Shown here: positions 35,372 through 45,152 of the stretch, piece after piece
Numbering within the stretch: position 1 is the first letter of the stretch
How the letters are laid out: each line of letters begins with the position of its first letter
Origin: JAHDFB01 sp965658745
GTDB lineage: Bacteria > Bacteroidota > Bacteroidia > Chitinophagales > Saprospiraceae
Reading direction: 5' to 3'
Length of the DNA stretch: 64,000 nucleotides
NCBI GenBank assembly: GCA_965658745.1
Contig: CBFHTK010000007.1
Span: 1-64,000 of the forward strand
Notes under the pieces: model-generated
What the model was told of the DNA's origin: nothing
Databases searched by the model: none
Seen by the model: the letters and a program-made list of their open reading frames with translations, nothing else
Made by a program: the position numbers and the translations under genes

Positions 35372-36127
35372 TTACTTCGCAGCTATTGCAATGTATTTTA
35401 ATTCACTTAGTTGCCAATCGATCACTAAACCAGCTGCTAATTGATCAGCAATTTCTTTTCCGTAGAGAAGCTCACAGAGATAAAGTGCTGCTTCAAATGA
35501 CTTTGCACCTCCTGCCGAAGTTATAAACTTGTCATCATGAACGAAAAGCACATCACTTCGCACGTCCAAATGAGGAAACATGGTTTTGTATGCTTCAATA
35601 TCAGATGGGAAAGTAGTAGAAACGACGTCGTCGAGTAGACCTGCTTGAGCCAGCATAAATGCACCATCGCAATGTGATGTAACCCATTCTGCTGCTTGCC
35701 CAATTTCACGGATCCAATTCACCAAAGTAGAATCTTGAAGGTCCGTATCAAGATGATGCTCAGCACTGGGCACCACCAAAATATCGATTTTAGGATGCGA
35801 ATCATTAAATCCATAGTCAGGTAAAATATGTAACCCTTCAAATGTTCTAATCCTCTTTCGCTCTGCAGCTATAGTAAATACATCCATAGCCTTAATCCCC
35901 TTTCGATACTGCGTGTGTTGGAATATGTCATAGGGTGCAGTTAACTCGGTATTGTACACTCCATCGGTCACGAGAATTCCTACTTGGTATCGATCGGAAT
36001 GAACTTTTGGAGATTGATGAAGTTGAATTGTAGTGGTAGAAAGGTTTGCTTTTTGGGCCTCCGAGCCCGAGTTAGAACATGCTTGAAAAATAATAAGCCA
36101 TGCTAATAGAAGAATATATCGTGTCAT
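35372..36127 (-). CDS. DJ-1/PfpI family (GATase1-like) lipoprotein
   Basis: A 251-residue protein with a lipoprotein signal (lipobox FQAC, Cys17) and a class I glutamine amidotransferase-like domain. The nucleophile elbow is SHCDGAFMLAQAG with Cys153, and SAGGAKSFEAALYL near the C-terminus is typical of the family. Related domains occur in AraC-type regulators, but no DNA-binding part is present here. A periplasmic or outer-membrane location is unusual for this fold. CAAAGATA at 36132-36139 (TATCTTTG on the coding strand) is a possible -7 element directly before the ATG. Confidence 0.8.
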   Translation of the reverse strand: MTRYILLLAWLIIFQACSNSGSEAQKANLSTTTIQLHQSPKVHSDRYQVGILVTDGVYNTELTAPYDIFQHTQYRKGIKAMDVFTIAAERKRIRTFEGLHILPDYGFNDSHPKIDILVVPSAEHHLDTDLQDSTLVNWIREIGQAAEWVTSHCDGAFMLAQAGLLDDVVSTTFPSDIEAYKTMFPHLDVRSDVLFVHDDKFITSAGGAKSFEAALYLCELLYGKEIADQLAAGLVIDWQLSELKYIAIAAK

Positions 36128-36210
36128 CTTTCAAAGATACGGCTATTCAGCTATCTTGCTCCGCAGTTTTATTTCAAATGCTTATCTTGCGAAACAAAAA
36201 AATATTGTCG

Positions 36211-38355
36211 ATGAAACAATGGATAGTTACATTTTTACTCGTGTCTTTATCTTTCGGGGCTTTCGCCCAAATGACCGAGACCAAGGAAATAACACTTGAG
36301 GATATTTGGACCAATTATACCTTTTCACAGAAGCGAGTTCCTGGCTTTAATTTTTTGCAAGATGGAAAGCACTACACTAGATTAGAAAAGGGTACGGTTA
36401 AGAAGTATGACTTGGTTACGGGTGACTTCGTATCAGACATATTTGCTTTGGAAGGAATGCGTTCTTACACGTTTTCTCCCGATGAAAAAATGATGCTCGT
36501 TAAGACTGATTCTGAGTCCATCTATCGTCGATCTTCAAAGGATAGATATTTTGTAGTGGATATTACAAGTGGGGAACGAACAGAGGTCTTTACAAAAGGC
36601 TTAATTAGTAACCCGTCGTGGAGCCCAAATGGCAAGCGCATTGCCTTTACTTACAAGAATAACCTGTTTGTGAAAGATTTAGCTACAGAGGAGATTGTTC
36701 AGATTACTGAAGATGGTGTTTACAATCAGATTATCAATGGAATGGCAGACTGGGTGTACGAAGAAGAATTTGGTTTTACTAGAGCTTTTGAATGGAATGC
36801 GGATGGATCCAAAATTGCATATCTGAAATTTGATGAGCGAGAAGTTCCGGAGTTTACTATGACGAACTATAAGAACGGGATGTATCCTGAATATCAGACT
36901 TTTAAATATCCAAAAGTAGGGGAGAAGAATTCTGTAGTTACGGTACATGTATACGATATCAAATCCAACTCGACTTTTGATGTCAATTTAGACCCGTCGA
37001 TCGAATATATTCCGAGATTGAAATGGTCCGAAAAGCCTAGAGAATTGGTGGTTTTTACTATGAATCGTTTGCAAAATACATTGGAGTTGTTGCTTATTGA
37101 TACGAAGCAACAAAACAGCCTTACCCTTTTGAAGGAGTCAAGTCCATACTATGTAGATATTCATGATAATATGACTTTTGTCAAAAATGGAAATCAGTTT
37201 CTTTGGACGAGTGAAAAAGACGGATATAATCATATCTATCTGTTCAATATGCAGGGTAAAGAACTGCAACAAATTACCAAAGGAGAATGGGAAGTGACGA
37301 GTTTCTACGGATATGAACCATCTGAAAATCGGGTTTATTATCAAGCAGCCAAAACTACTGCGATGGATCGACAAATCTTTAGCGTGCAATTGGACGGAAA
37401 AAAGGAACGGGAAATAGCAGCTGCCAAGGGTACAAATCGAGCGCAATTCTCAAGTACTTTTGACTACTATGTACTCAATCATTCAGACATTAATACTCCA
37501 ACTAATTATACGGTATATGATCGTAAAGGAAAGAAGTTGCGAACGATTGTTGATAACGCCCAAGTTATGGAATTGATGAAAACGCATGGCGTAACATCAG
37601 TAGAATTTGTTGAAGTGCCTTCAGGAGAAGAAAGTTTGAATGCGTTCATTATGAAACCTGATAATTTTGATCCATTTAAAAAATATCCTGTGTTTATGTA
37701 TGTCTACGGAGGTCCAGGAAGTCAGACAGTAACGAATTCATGGAAGGGCCAGAATTATTGGTGGTTTCAGAGTCTAGTTCAGAAAGGTTATATCGTAGTT
37801 AGTGTTGACAATCGTGGGACAGGAGCAAGAGGAGAGATGTTCAAAAAGATGACGTACAAGCAGCTCGGAAAGTACGAAATAGAAGATCAGATTAATGCGG
37901 CAAAACACATGGCAAGCTTACCTTATGTTGATGGAGATCGAATAGGAATTTTCGGTTGGAGTTACGGTGGTTATATGTCGTCACTCGCAATTACCAAAGG
38001 TGCGGATGTCTTCAAGGCTGCAATTGCGGTTGCACCAGTGACGAACTGGAAGTGGTATGATTCGATCTACACAGAGCGATATATGCAAACTGATCGTGAA
38101 AATTCAGCGGGATATGAGGATAATTCACCAGTGAATTTTGCGGAACTATTGAAAGGTAAATACTTGTTGGTTCATGGGAATGGTGACGACAATGTGCATT
38201 TTCAGCACACCGCAGAAATGGCAAATGCATTGATCAAAGCGAACAAACAGTTTGATACTTATTTCTATCCCAATAGGAATCATGGTATTTACGGTGATAA
38301 TGCTAGGATTCACTTGTATACGAAAATGACAGATTTTCTAGTTGAAAACTTGTAA
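36211..38355 (+). CDS. Secreted dipeptidyl peptidase IV (S9 prolyl oligopeptidase family)
   Basis: Removes X-Pro dipeptides from peptide N-termini. The ATG at 36211 is preferred to earlier in-frame starts because it opens a signal peptide (MKQWIVTF...GAFA/Q) and avoids overlap with the divergent lipoprotein gene. The 714-residue protein has an N-terminal beta-propeller with the substrate-binding DWVYEEE motif, then an alpha/beta-hydrolase domain with Ser584 (GWSYGG), Asp659 (NGDDNVHF) and His691 (NRNHG). All catalytic residues are present. With the M1 enzyme it could digest imported peptides. Confidence 0.94.
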   Translation: MKQWIVTFLLVSLSFGAFAQMTETKEITLEDIWTNYTFSQKRVPGFNFLQDGKHYTRLEKGTVKKYDLVTGDFVSDIFALEGMRSYTFSPDEKMMLVKTDSESIYRRSSKDRYFVVDITSGERTEVFTKGLISNPSWSPNGKRIAFTYKNNLFVKDLATEEIVQITEDGVYNQIINGMADWVYEEEFGFTRAFEWNADGSKIAYLKFDEREVPEFTMTNYKNGMYPEYQTFKYPKVGEKNSVVTVHVYDIKSNSTFDVNLDPSIEYIPRLKWSEKPRELVVFTMNRLQNTLELLLIDTKQQNSLTLLKESSPYYVDIHDNMTFVKNGNQFLWTSEKDGYNHIYLFNMQGKELQQITKGEWEVTSFYGYEPSENRVYYQAAKTTAMDRQIFSVQLDGKKEREIAAAKGTNRAQFSSTFDYYVLNHSDINTPTNYTVYDRKGKKLRTIVDNAQVMELMKTHGVTSVEFVEVPSGEESLNAFIMKPDNFDPFKKYPVFMYVYGGPGSQTVTNSWKGQNYWWFQSLVQKGYIVVSVDNRGTGARGEMFKKMTYKQLGKYEIEDQINAAKHMASLPYVDGDRIGIFGWSYGGYMSSLAITKGADVFKAAIAVAPVTNWKWYDSIYTERYMQTDRENSAGYEDNSPVNFAELLKGKYLLVHGNGDDNVHFQHTAEMANALIKANKQFDTYFYPNRNHGIYGDNARIHLYTKMTDFLVENL

Positions 38356-38393
38356 TGTAAGTCGAGCTAGAACGAATTTAAGAATAAGATATA

Positions 38394-38858
38394 GTGAGTA
38401 AGGATAAACATACAGCAGAGATTATTAACCGGAAGGTGCGCTATGAATATAGTACGATTCAGTCGTTCGAGGCAGGAGTTGTACTTAAAGGAACAGAGGT
38501 GAAGTCCTTGAGGAAGGGGAATGCTCAGATGGTTGATGCTTTTTGTGTTTTTGAACATGGAGAGCTTTACTTGCGTAATCTACATATTGCAGAATACGAA
38601 CTTGGTACAGTTTATAATCACGAACCAAAAAGAACTCGTAAGCTACTTCTTAAGAAGGCTGAGTTAAAAAAGATAAATAAGAGGGTCACAGAAAAAGGGA
38701 TGACGGTTGTACCATACAGAATCTACTTCAGCGATCGAGGATTTGTCAAAATAGAGATTCTACTCGCCCAGGGTAAGAAGTCGTATGATAAGCGTAATTC
38801 AATCAAGGATCGAGATGTGAAAAGAGATCTTGCAAGGATGAAAAAAGAGTTGGGATAA
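38394..38858 (+). CDS. smpB: SsrA-binding protein SmpB
   Basis: Delivers tmRNA to stalled ribosomes in trans-translation. The 154-residue protein has NRKVRYEYSTIQSFEAGVVL, GTEVKSLRKG, the YLRNLHIAEY block and the basic C-terminal tail YDKRNSIKDRDVKRDLAR typical of the family. The start is GTG (MSKDKHTAEII); no ATG lies in a suitable place. tmRNA itself is not in the window. Confidence 0.97.
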   Translation: MSKDKHTAEIINRKVRYEYSTIQSFEAGVVLKGTEVKSLRKGNAQMVDAFCVFEHGELYLRNLHIAEYELGTVYNHEPKRTRKLLLKKAELKKINKRVTEKGMTVVPYRIYFSDRGFVKIEILLAQGKKSYDKRNSIKDRDVKRDLARMKKELG

Positions 38859-38879
38859 TTGGTGATTGTTTATTGGATT

Positions 38880-39604
38880 CAAAATCGTAGGCATTGGCTT
38901 TAAATTTGGCATTACGATCACTCCTCGCCTCGGAATTAAAGTGAATAGGTCCTCCCGTCGCAGGTGATGATTCAGCTGTACTAAGTATTAATGCAACTCA
39001 ACAAGGTGTGCTTATTCCACGATATGCCACATCTGAAAAGTTAAACATTCCTGATCCAGCCCACGGTTTGTTAGTGTACGATGTTAATCTTAGGACAATT
39101 TCTATGTACGACAATGTAGAAAAGGAGTGGAGGAACGTCATGAAAACTGCTCAAACTAAGAAGGTAACTATTCCAGCAGAGAATTTTAATCCTCGTAATC
39201 AAGTAAATGGCGAAGCCAGTGTAGATAACTATACAGATTTTATATATGGACGCTACGGTAGCTTTGATCCGAATGAGACTGCTACAATTTTTCAGGCGGA
39301 TCTGCAGATTCCAGTGGGTTCAGTTATCACAATGATAAGGTTCTTCTATGTCGATGATAGCGCGTTTGAAAATATGACGTTCGAGCTTGTTCGCTCTAGC
39401 TTTACGATTATTGACGAAGCACCAGAAGCTAGCTTTACTAGTAGCGGGAAGACAAATTCGAAAAGGGTTAATACTCAAAATGTAAACGGACCTATTTTAC
39501 AAGATTACTCATATTTCATAAAAGCATATGGAGGATCATCTTTCGATCCAAATTATCTTGGAATGGGGATCATTGGCGCGGAAGTAACATACACCGAGCC
39601 TTAA
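38880..39604 (+). pseudogene. Broken surface/tail-fibre-like protein gene
   Basis: The longest frame begins only at a GTG (39008), but protein-like sequence continues upstream: AGDDSAVLSINATQQGVLIP, followed by RYATSEKLNIPDPAHGLLVYD. This is the usual opening of Bacteroidota fibre-like proteins (GTTTP..KLEVNG.. then STTQGFLPPRMTTAQR...GLLIYN). Just upstream, in another frame, GITITPRLGIKVN (from ~38910) looks like the preceding piece, which implies a frameshift near 38945. The 198-codon 3' part, ending in beta strands (IIGAEVTYTEP), is intact. No signal peptide remains. Confidence 0.62.
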
Positions 39605-39667
39605 TCTGCTGGACGCAATCGAAAGGATAGTTTTGCAAAAATTGATTCAAAACCTACTATCGATGCT

Positions 39668-39985
39668 TTACTTACTATTGAGTTTATTTTGACTGACCTC
39701 CTTCATAAACCAACTTATTTCGCCGTCGGCTTGCGGTCCATAGGGCAACAAAAGAGTTCCCATAGACTTTCCTGGGACCGAGAGAATATATAGAATTGAT
39801 AGATCTGATGGGTTAGACATTCCTTCATATCTATATTGATCTATTATGATTATCTCATCGGAATTCAGAACCAGATTATTTTCAAGATCCGTAAATTTAC
39901 CATCGATCATTTTGTAATTTGAAGTGTAACCTTTCTCCTCAAATTCTCTGATTACTGAGAGTTCGTTTTTTTCTGTAGTATTCAT
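39668..39985 (-). CDS. Small conserved protein (family often mislabelled PRPP synthetase-like)
   Basis: A 105-residue protein: EFEEKGYTSNYKMIDGKFTD, then DEIIIIDQYRYEGMSNPSDL, SILYILS and LLLPYGPQAD. This pattern matches ~100-residue Bacteroidota orphan proteins with GYT.DF, FYRFEG..DP and YG.YAD blocks, which are often annotated as phosphoribosylpyrophosphate synthetase although they lack that fold. Function is unknown. Confidence 0.65.
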   Translation of the reverse strand: MNTTEKNELSVIREFEEKGYTSNYKMIDGKFTDLENNLVLNSDEIIIIDQYRYEGMSNPSDLSILYILSVPGKSMGTLLLPYGPQADGEISWFMKEVSQNKLNSK

Positions 39986-40163
39986 ATTACTAGTACTTTT
40001 TGATTCAAAATCATCTTGAATAGCGAAACCTTAACCTATTTTCCACGCTGTTTTTGCTGACATAAGTATCGGGGACGAAACGTTGTTTTATAGAAATGTT
40101 TGTGTCGTCCTGATTTCGCCTATCAATAATCTAAAGAATTGATAGACAATAAGTTCGGTAGTT

Positions 40164-41798
40164 CTATGATAGAATCAAGAATAGAAGTTGCGCATACACA
40201 ATCTTTAATACTAGAGAAATTGGAAATATCATAGTATACCCAATAATCGGCAGATTATTCTTGGCACGACTAAGACCAAATTCAAGAATTGCGGGTTGAT
40301 TAGCTACTATTCCCAACAGCAAGGTAAATGGTATTTTGATGATTTTGTATCCAATGACAAAGGTCAGAATCGCAGTAAACAAACTGATTATAACACCTCC
40401 TACAAAAACGAGTAAACCTGCTCCCCCGGTTACTGATGCAACAAATGCAGGTCCTGATTTTATGCCTATTACTGCAAGCAAGATTATTAATCCGAGTTGA
40501 CGCAATGTTACGTTCACACTGTATGGTAAGCTCCATACAATAGGTCCTGTTCTTTGTAATGCACCAAGTATTAGTGAAACAATAATCGGTCCCCCTGCAA
40601 GTCCTAGTTTGAAATTTATATTACCTGGTAGCGTAAATTCAACTGTACCCAATAAAAGACCTAATGCAATCCCAAGACCAAACGAAAATAGATTCAATCG
40701 ACTCGATTCATAGTAACTATCACCGAAGTACTTTGATAATTCTGCAAGATCATTGCGTCTCGCCACAAATCGTACTCTATCACCAAGTTCAAGTACGGTA
40801 TTACCTTTCGCAAGCATATCAACATCGCCTCGACGTATTCGCGTCACAACTGTATTGTATTTACGATCCAAGTTGAGTTCTGCTAGTGATTTACCGACGA
40901 TACGTGGATTACTAACAAAGATCCTGCGCACGTCGTATTCACTTCGATCATAGGATAATTTAGAATCCACTCTTTTCCCTAAAACAGCAGCAACTTGCTT
41001 GATCTCTTCCGTTGTTCCTACGACCATGACTTGGTCACCTATAAAGAACTTAGTATCCCAATTGGGTAACTCAATTTGCCCATCGGAACGACCGAATCGA
41101 CCAAATATCACGTTCCATTTGTATTTGGCAAATAGATCGCGCATACTCGTCTCTGTGCTTTCGAGATTTGTTACCTCAACAGTTGCTGATGTTAAATCTT
41201 GATCTACCGGATATGTGTTTTTTAGAGAGCTTTTTTCAGCGGCATAATTGATTCTAAAAACTTTTTCGAGGAAAAGAATGGCAATGATAGATCCCATTAC
41301 TCCCATAGGATAAGTGAACGAGTAAGCAACTACGGCGCGCTCAGAAAGCGAACTTGGGGAACCTAGGTTTTTCAACTGATTGATCTGCTCAATGACTGCT
41401 GCCAACGCTGGTGTATTTGTTGTACTTCCAGTATATATTCCCGTTGTGGTACTTGCGTCAAAATTGAAAAAGTAGTGAATAGCCACAGCTAGCGAAGCTG
41501 ATATTGTTAGCATCACGATTCCAAAAACGATATCTCTACTGCCGTTTGCTTTAATAGATTTAAAGAAAGCTGTTCCTGAGCCAATACCTATCGAATAAAC
41601 AAATATCACAAGTCCTAGCTTGAACAAGATTTCTGGTATATCGGCAGCTGGAAACATTGCTCCAAATGCTAGTCCTACAAATAAAATTGCAGCAACACCT
41701 AGGCTAACTCCTAGAAAATTAATTTTACCAACAAGGTATCCTATTGCAGCAACTACAAAAAGTAAAACAAGTGGATTTTCGGAAAAAAATAATTCCAT
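40164..41798 (-). CDS. AspT/YidE-type putative transporter with two RCK-C domains
   Basis: A 544-residue inner-membrane protein of the aspartate:alanine exchanger (AAE) family. Two duplicated halves of about five or six helices each flank two TrkA-C (RCK_C) domains (~residues 205-290 and 295-365; the second contains VVTRIRRGDVDMLAKGNTVL). Both halves carry the duplicated hydrophobic pattern (first FSENPLVLLFVVAAIGYLVG, with an NTPALAAV block). The substrate is not deducible; several members are orphan. It has no partner gene. Confidence 0.88.
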   Translation of the reverse strand: MELFFSENPLVLLFVVAAIGYLVGKINFLGVSLGVAAILFVGLAFGAMFPAADIPEILFKLGLVIFVYSIGIGSGTAFFKSIKANGSRDIVFGIVMLTISASLAVAIHYFFNFDASTTTGIYTGSTTNTPALAAVIEQINQLKNLGSPSSLSERAVVAYSFTYPMGVMGSIIAILFLEKVFRINYAAEKSSLKNTYPVDQDLTSATVEVTNLESTETSMRDLFAKYKWNVIFGRFGRSDGQIELPNWDTKFFIGDQVMVVGTTEEIKQVAAVLGKRVDSKLSYDRSEYDVRRIFVSNPRIVGKSLAELNLDRKYNTVVTRIRRGDVDMLAKGNTVLELGDRVRFVARRNDLAELSKYFGDSYYESSRLNLFSFGLGIALGLLLGTVEFTLPGNINFKLGLAGGPIIVSLILGALQRTGPIVWSLPYSVNVTLRQLGLIILLAVIGIKSGPAFVASVTGGAGLLVFVGGVIISLFTAILTFVIGYKIIKIPFTLLLGIVANQPAILEFGLSRAKNNLPIIGYTMIFPISLVLKIVYAQLLFLILS

Positions 41799-41880
41799 CT
41801 TTATTGATTTATTCGACGTTTTTATGGTCGATGTATCTCATATGCTAGTAGATTGTACTTCTCTATTTATGCAGAAGTTG

Positions 41881-41900
41881 CTTTTGGGCGTAAGCCCTTA
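41881..41900. repeat. GNRA-loop hairpin copy (intergenic)
   Basis: CTTTTGGGCGTAAGCCCTTA: stem GGGC/GCCC with a GTAA tetraloop. One of three 18-base matches to CTTTTGGGCGNAAGCCCT in the window. Confidence 0.65.
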
Positions 41901-41998
41901 TGAAAACTACTATCAAAGATTTAGCTATTCATAAAAATATGAATAAACGCTAACAAGTCTTTTTACAAACGGTTCAGAATATTCCTACTATTCTTGAC

Positions 41999-43546
41999 TT
42001 AGTCTTCAAGCTTTGCCAATAAGCCTGCCATTGACACTCTAGGGCTAATTTTAGCAACTAACTCATCTATCGAAATGCGCTCTTGTTGAAGAGTATCTCT
42101 ATCTCTCAAAGTAACCGTACCATCTTCCAAAGTATCAAAATCGATTGTAACACAGAATGGTGTACCAATCGCATCCTGACGTCTATATCTTCTTCCGATT
42201 GCATCTTTCTCATCGTATTGAGTCTGAAAATGCAGATTCAATTTCTTATAAATTTCAGCAGCCTTCGAAGTAAGTTCTTCTTTGTTCTTCACCAATGGTA
42301 GAACGGCAACTTTGACTGGAGCGAGAGCTGGGTGAATTTTGAATACCATTCTAGTTGAATCTTTTCCATCTGCGTCGGGAACAGTTTCATTCATCAGATA
42401 AGTACTCATCATCGCCAAGAACATACGATCACAACCGATTGAGGTTTCAACTACGTATGGTACATAGTTTTCATTTCGCTCTGGATCAAAATATTGTAGT
42501 TTTTTACCACTTAATTCTTGATGTTGATTCAAATCAAAGTCAGTTCGAGAGTGTATACCTTCTAGTTCTTTGAATCCAAATGGAAATTCAAACTGAATAT
42601 CCACGGCCGCATTGGCATAATGTGCAAGATTTTCATGATCGTGAAACCGCAATTTCTCATCAGAAGTACCAACTGCCTTATGCCATTTGATTCTATTTTC
42701 TTTCCATTTATTATACCATTCCATTTCAGTACCAGGAGCAACAAAAAATTGCATTTCCATCTGCTCAAACTCGCGCATTCGGAAAATAAATTGTCTAGCT
42801 ACGATCTCATTACGGAAAGCTTTACCTATTTGAGCTATTCCAAACGGCACCTTTTGACGTGTTGATTTCTGAACATTCAAAAAGTTCACAAATATTCCTT
42901 GTGCAGTTTCAGGACGTAGGTATAATTTGCCTTCTTCACCTGCAATATTTCCCAATTGTGTTGAGAACATGAGATTGAACTGACGTACTTCAGTCCAGTT
43001 TCTCGACCCTGAAACTGGACATACGATTTCTAGTTCCTCAATCAGACCTTTCAACGCAGCCATATCACCATCTGTCATTGCCTGAGCCAATCGCTGACCA
43101 GCAGCTGCCTTTTTATCAAGGTAGCCTTTCACACGAGGGTTTGTTTCTTTGTACATCTCAGCATCAAATGATTCACCAAATCGCTTTGCTGCTTTTTTAA
43201 TCTCCTTATTGACTTTTCCGTCCAACTTATCCATGTAATCCTCGACCAATACGTCAGCTCTGTAACGTTTATTGCTATCTTTATTGTCGATCATCGGATC
43301 ATTGAAAGCATCGACGTGACCGGAAGCCTTCCAAGTTTTCGGATGCATGAAAATCGCCGAATCAATACCTACAATGTTATCATTCAATTGCGTCATGGCC
43401 TTCCACCAATATGTCTTGATATTGTTCTTAAGCTCAATACCGTAAGGACCGTAATCATATACAGCGGCAAGACCGTCATATATTTCACTTGATTGAAAGA
43501 TAAATCCGTACTCTTTACAATGCGATACGATTTGTTTGAAATCCAT
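41999..43546 (-). CDS. glyS: Glycyl-tRNA synthetase, dimeric class II type
   Basis: Charges tRNA-Gly. The 515-residue single-chain enzyme is the archaeal/eukaryal-like alpha2 form, not the alpha2beta2 GlyQS form. Visible are the N-terminal motif GFIFQSSEIYDGLAAVYDYGP, motif 2 region FRNEIVARQFIFRMREFEQMEMQFF, motif 3 (IGCDRMFLA) and a C-terminal anticodon-binding domain (APVKVAVLPLVKNKEEL). A -7-like element lies upstream. Confidence 0.97.
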   Translation of the reverse strand: MDFKQIVSHCKEYGFIFQSSEIYDGLAAVYDYGPYGIELKNNIKTYWWKAMTQLNDNIVGIDSAIFMHPKTWKASGHVDAFNDPMIDNKDSNKRYRADVLVEDYMDKLDGKVNKEIKKAAKRFGESFDAEMYKETNPRVKGYLDKKAAAGQRLAQAMTDGDMAALKGLIEELEIVCPVSGSRNWTEVRQFNLMFSTQLGNIAGEEGKLYLRPETAQGIFVNFLNVQKSTRQKVPFGIAQIGKAFRNEIVARQFIFRMREFEQMEMQFFVAPGTEMEWYNKWKENRIKWHKAVGTSDEKLRFHDHENLAHYANAAVDIQFEFPFGFKELEGIHSRTDFDLNQHQELSGKKLQYFDPERNENYVPYVVETSIGCDRMFLAMMSTYLMNETVPDADGKDSTRMVFKIHPALAPVKVAVLPLVKNKEELTSKAAEIYKKLNLHFQTQYDEKDAIGRRYRRQDAIGTPFCVTIDFDTLEDGTVTLRDRDTLQQERISIDELVAKISPRVSMAGLLAKLED

Positions 43547-43592
43547 GATTTATGATTTGCGAATTGAATCTTCTTTAGTTGAATAATAGCCG

Positions 43593-43600
43593 CAAAAGTA
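43593..43600 (-). promoter_or_regulatory. Putative -7 element of glyS
   Basis: On the minus strand TACTTTTG followed by CGGC, 47 bases before the glyS start. No TTG is found at -33. Confidence 0.5.
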
Positions 43601-43769
43601 CTTCGATTAAATGAAAAGGGGAAACTTTCGAGTTGTTGACTTTGCATATGCGAAGAATCTTGTACTTGCGCAACTTGTTCACATACAAATCCAAAGCAGA
43701 AGTATTTGATATCGCAGACGAGATGTCTTATTATTGTAAGTGTTTACATCTTAATTCGATCCGCTACAG

Positions 43770-45152
43770 ATGCTCCCATTTGTCACCAAAAGGCTAATCT
43801 ATATCTTAGTTACCATTCCGGTACTATTGCTCTTATTTCTGGGACTCTTTCGTATTTCACCTGTTGATTCTGTTCAGCAAATGATTGATGCAGGAGATTT
43901 TCAGATGGATGCAGCTTCGTACAGGAATACCTATCAACGGACGGCAGAAAAATATGATTTGAATCAGCCATTGTTTTACTGGTCAATAGGCACTAGACAG
44001 TGGAATAGTAAGTATTTTGAAATCGCACTTAACACAGAAAAAGAATTTTATCAACGAATTACTCAAGGTGGGATAGTGTATTCGGATGTGTTTGGACTTT
44101 ATGAAAAGATGTTGGGCTTTGAGCCTAAAGGAGATTCCTTAAGTGATGAAGCACAGAAAGGTGTCAAGACGTTAAAAGTTCTTTTGCTAGATGCTAGTTT
44201 AGATGATCTCGAGTCCCATGTTGCCAGCATGTTTACAAACTTTGAGTGGGGAAATGAAGAGGAACAATTAAATGAGATTAGTCAACAAATTGAAGTTGCA
44301 AAAGTAAATGCCAAACCCTTTCGTTCTTGGTTACCGAAGCTTTATTGGCATGGTTCCAGAAACCAATTTCATACCGCTTTAAAACAGACTGTTCGAGGTG
44401 ACTTTGGTGTTTCATTGCGTGATGGACGAGAAGTAGGGGACAAGATATGGCAAGCTTTTTTCTTAACGCTATTTTTGATAGTATTAGCCGCGATTGCGAT
44501 TTTTCCTTTAGGGATATGGTTGGGAAAGCGCATGTCATATTTGGATAGAAAGTGGTTGAAGTGGATTGAAAGGGTTCTTCTATTTTTTGCTTCGATTCCT
44601 ATGTTCTGGCTAGCTACATTGCTTCTAGTTTATTTTACTACACCAGAGTATGGAGAAGCATTTCATATATTTTCAAGTATCAGTAGTTATGGTTTTCGAC
44701 TAGATGATGGAATCTTTGAGGCTATTGTTAGAAACGGAAAACAACTGATACTACCTATGCTTTGCTTTTTGCTCAGTGACCTAGCCATTGTAATGAGGCA
44801 AACACACCAGCTCTACAAAAATGAAAAGGGTAAACCTTATATTCTCACAGCTAGAATGAAGGGCCTATTGGCAAAAGAACGATCAAACAAGCATATTTTT
44901 CTTAATGCAAGACCACAACTTCTTACGATGATCAGTTCAGGTGTTGCATCTGCTTTTGCTGGATCGCTGGTTATCGAGTATATCTTCAATATTCCAGGTG
45001 TTGGTCGTTTATTATTGGATAGTATCAGATATGGTGATAGACCAGTTTTAATCGGCATCGTTATACTACTTTTCCTTACAAGCTCCCTTATCTTTTTGTT
45101 AGCCGATGTACTTTATCGCTATTTTGATCCACGTTTAAAGCAAGCGATATGA
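43770..45152 (+). CDS. ABC transporter permease, DppB/OppB type
   Basis: Inner-membrane subunit of a peptide/nickel-type importer. The N-terminal helix RLIYILVTIPVLLLLFLGLFR and RISPVD follow the DppB pattern. A ~150-residue soluble insertion (~40-205) then interrupts the family's usual periplasmic loop, making 460 residues instead of about 310-340. The remainder has GDFGVSLRDGREV, five helices and the C-terminal VIEYIFNIPGVGRLLLDSI with DRPVLIG. It overlaps the next permease by four bases. No ATPase or binding protein gene is adjacent. Confidence 0.87.
   Translation: MLPFVTKRLIYILVTIPVLLLLFLGLFRISPVDSVQQMIDAGDFQMDAASYRNTYQRTAEKYDLNQPLFYWSIGTRQWNSKYFEIALNTEKEFYQRITQGGIVYSDVFGLYEKMLGFEPKGDSLSDEAQKGVKTLKVLLLDASLDDLESHVASMFTNFEWGNEEEQLNEISQQIEVAKVNAKPFRSWLPKLYWHGSRNQFHTALKQTVRGDFGVSLRDGREVGDKIWQAFFLTLFLIVLAAIAIFPLGIWLGKRMSYLDRKWLKWIERVLLFFASIPMFWLATLLLVYFTTPEYGEAFHIFSSISSYGFRLDDGIFEAIVRNGKQLILPMLCFLLSDLAIVMRQTHQLYKNEKGKPYILTARMKGLLAKERSNKHIFLNARPQLLTMISSGVASAFAGSLVIEYIFNIPGVGRLLLDSIRYGDRPVLIGIVILLFLTSSLIFLLADVLYRYFDPRLKQAI

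Noticed and set aside
36100..36210. Longer DPP-IV start with 37 extra residues
   Set aside because: It would overlap the divergent lipoprotein gene and bury the signal peptide.
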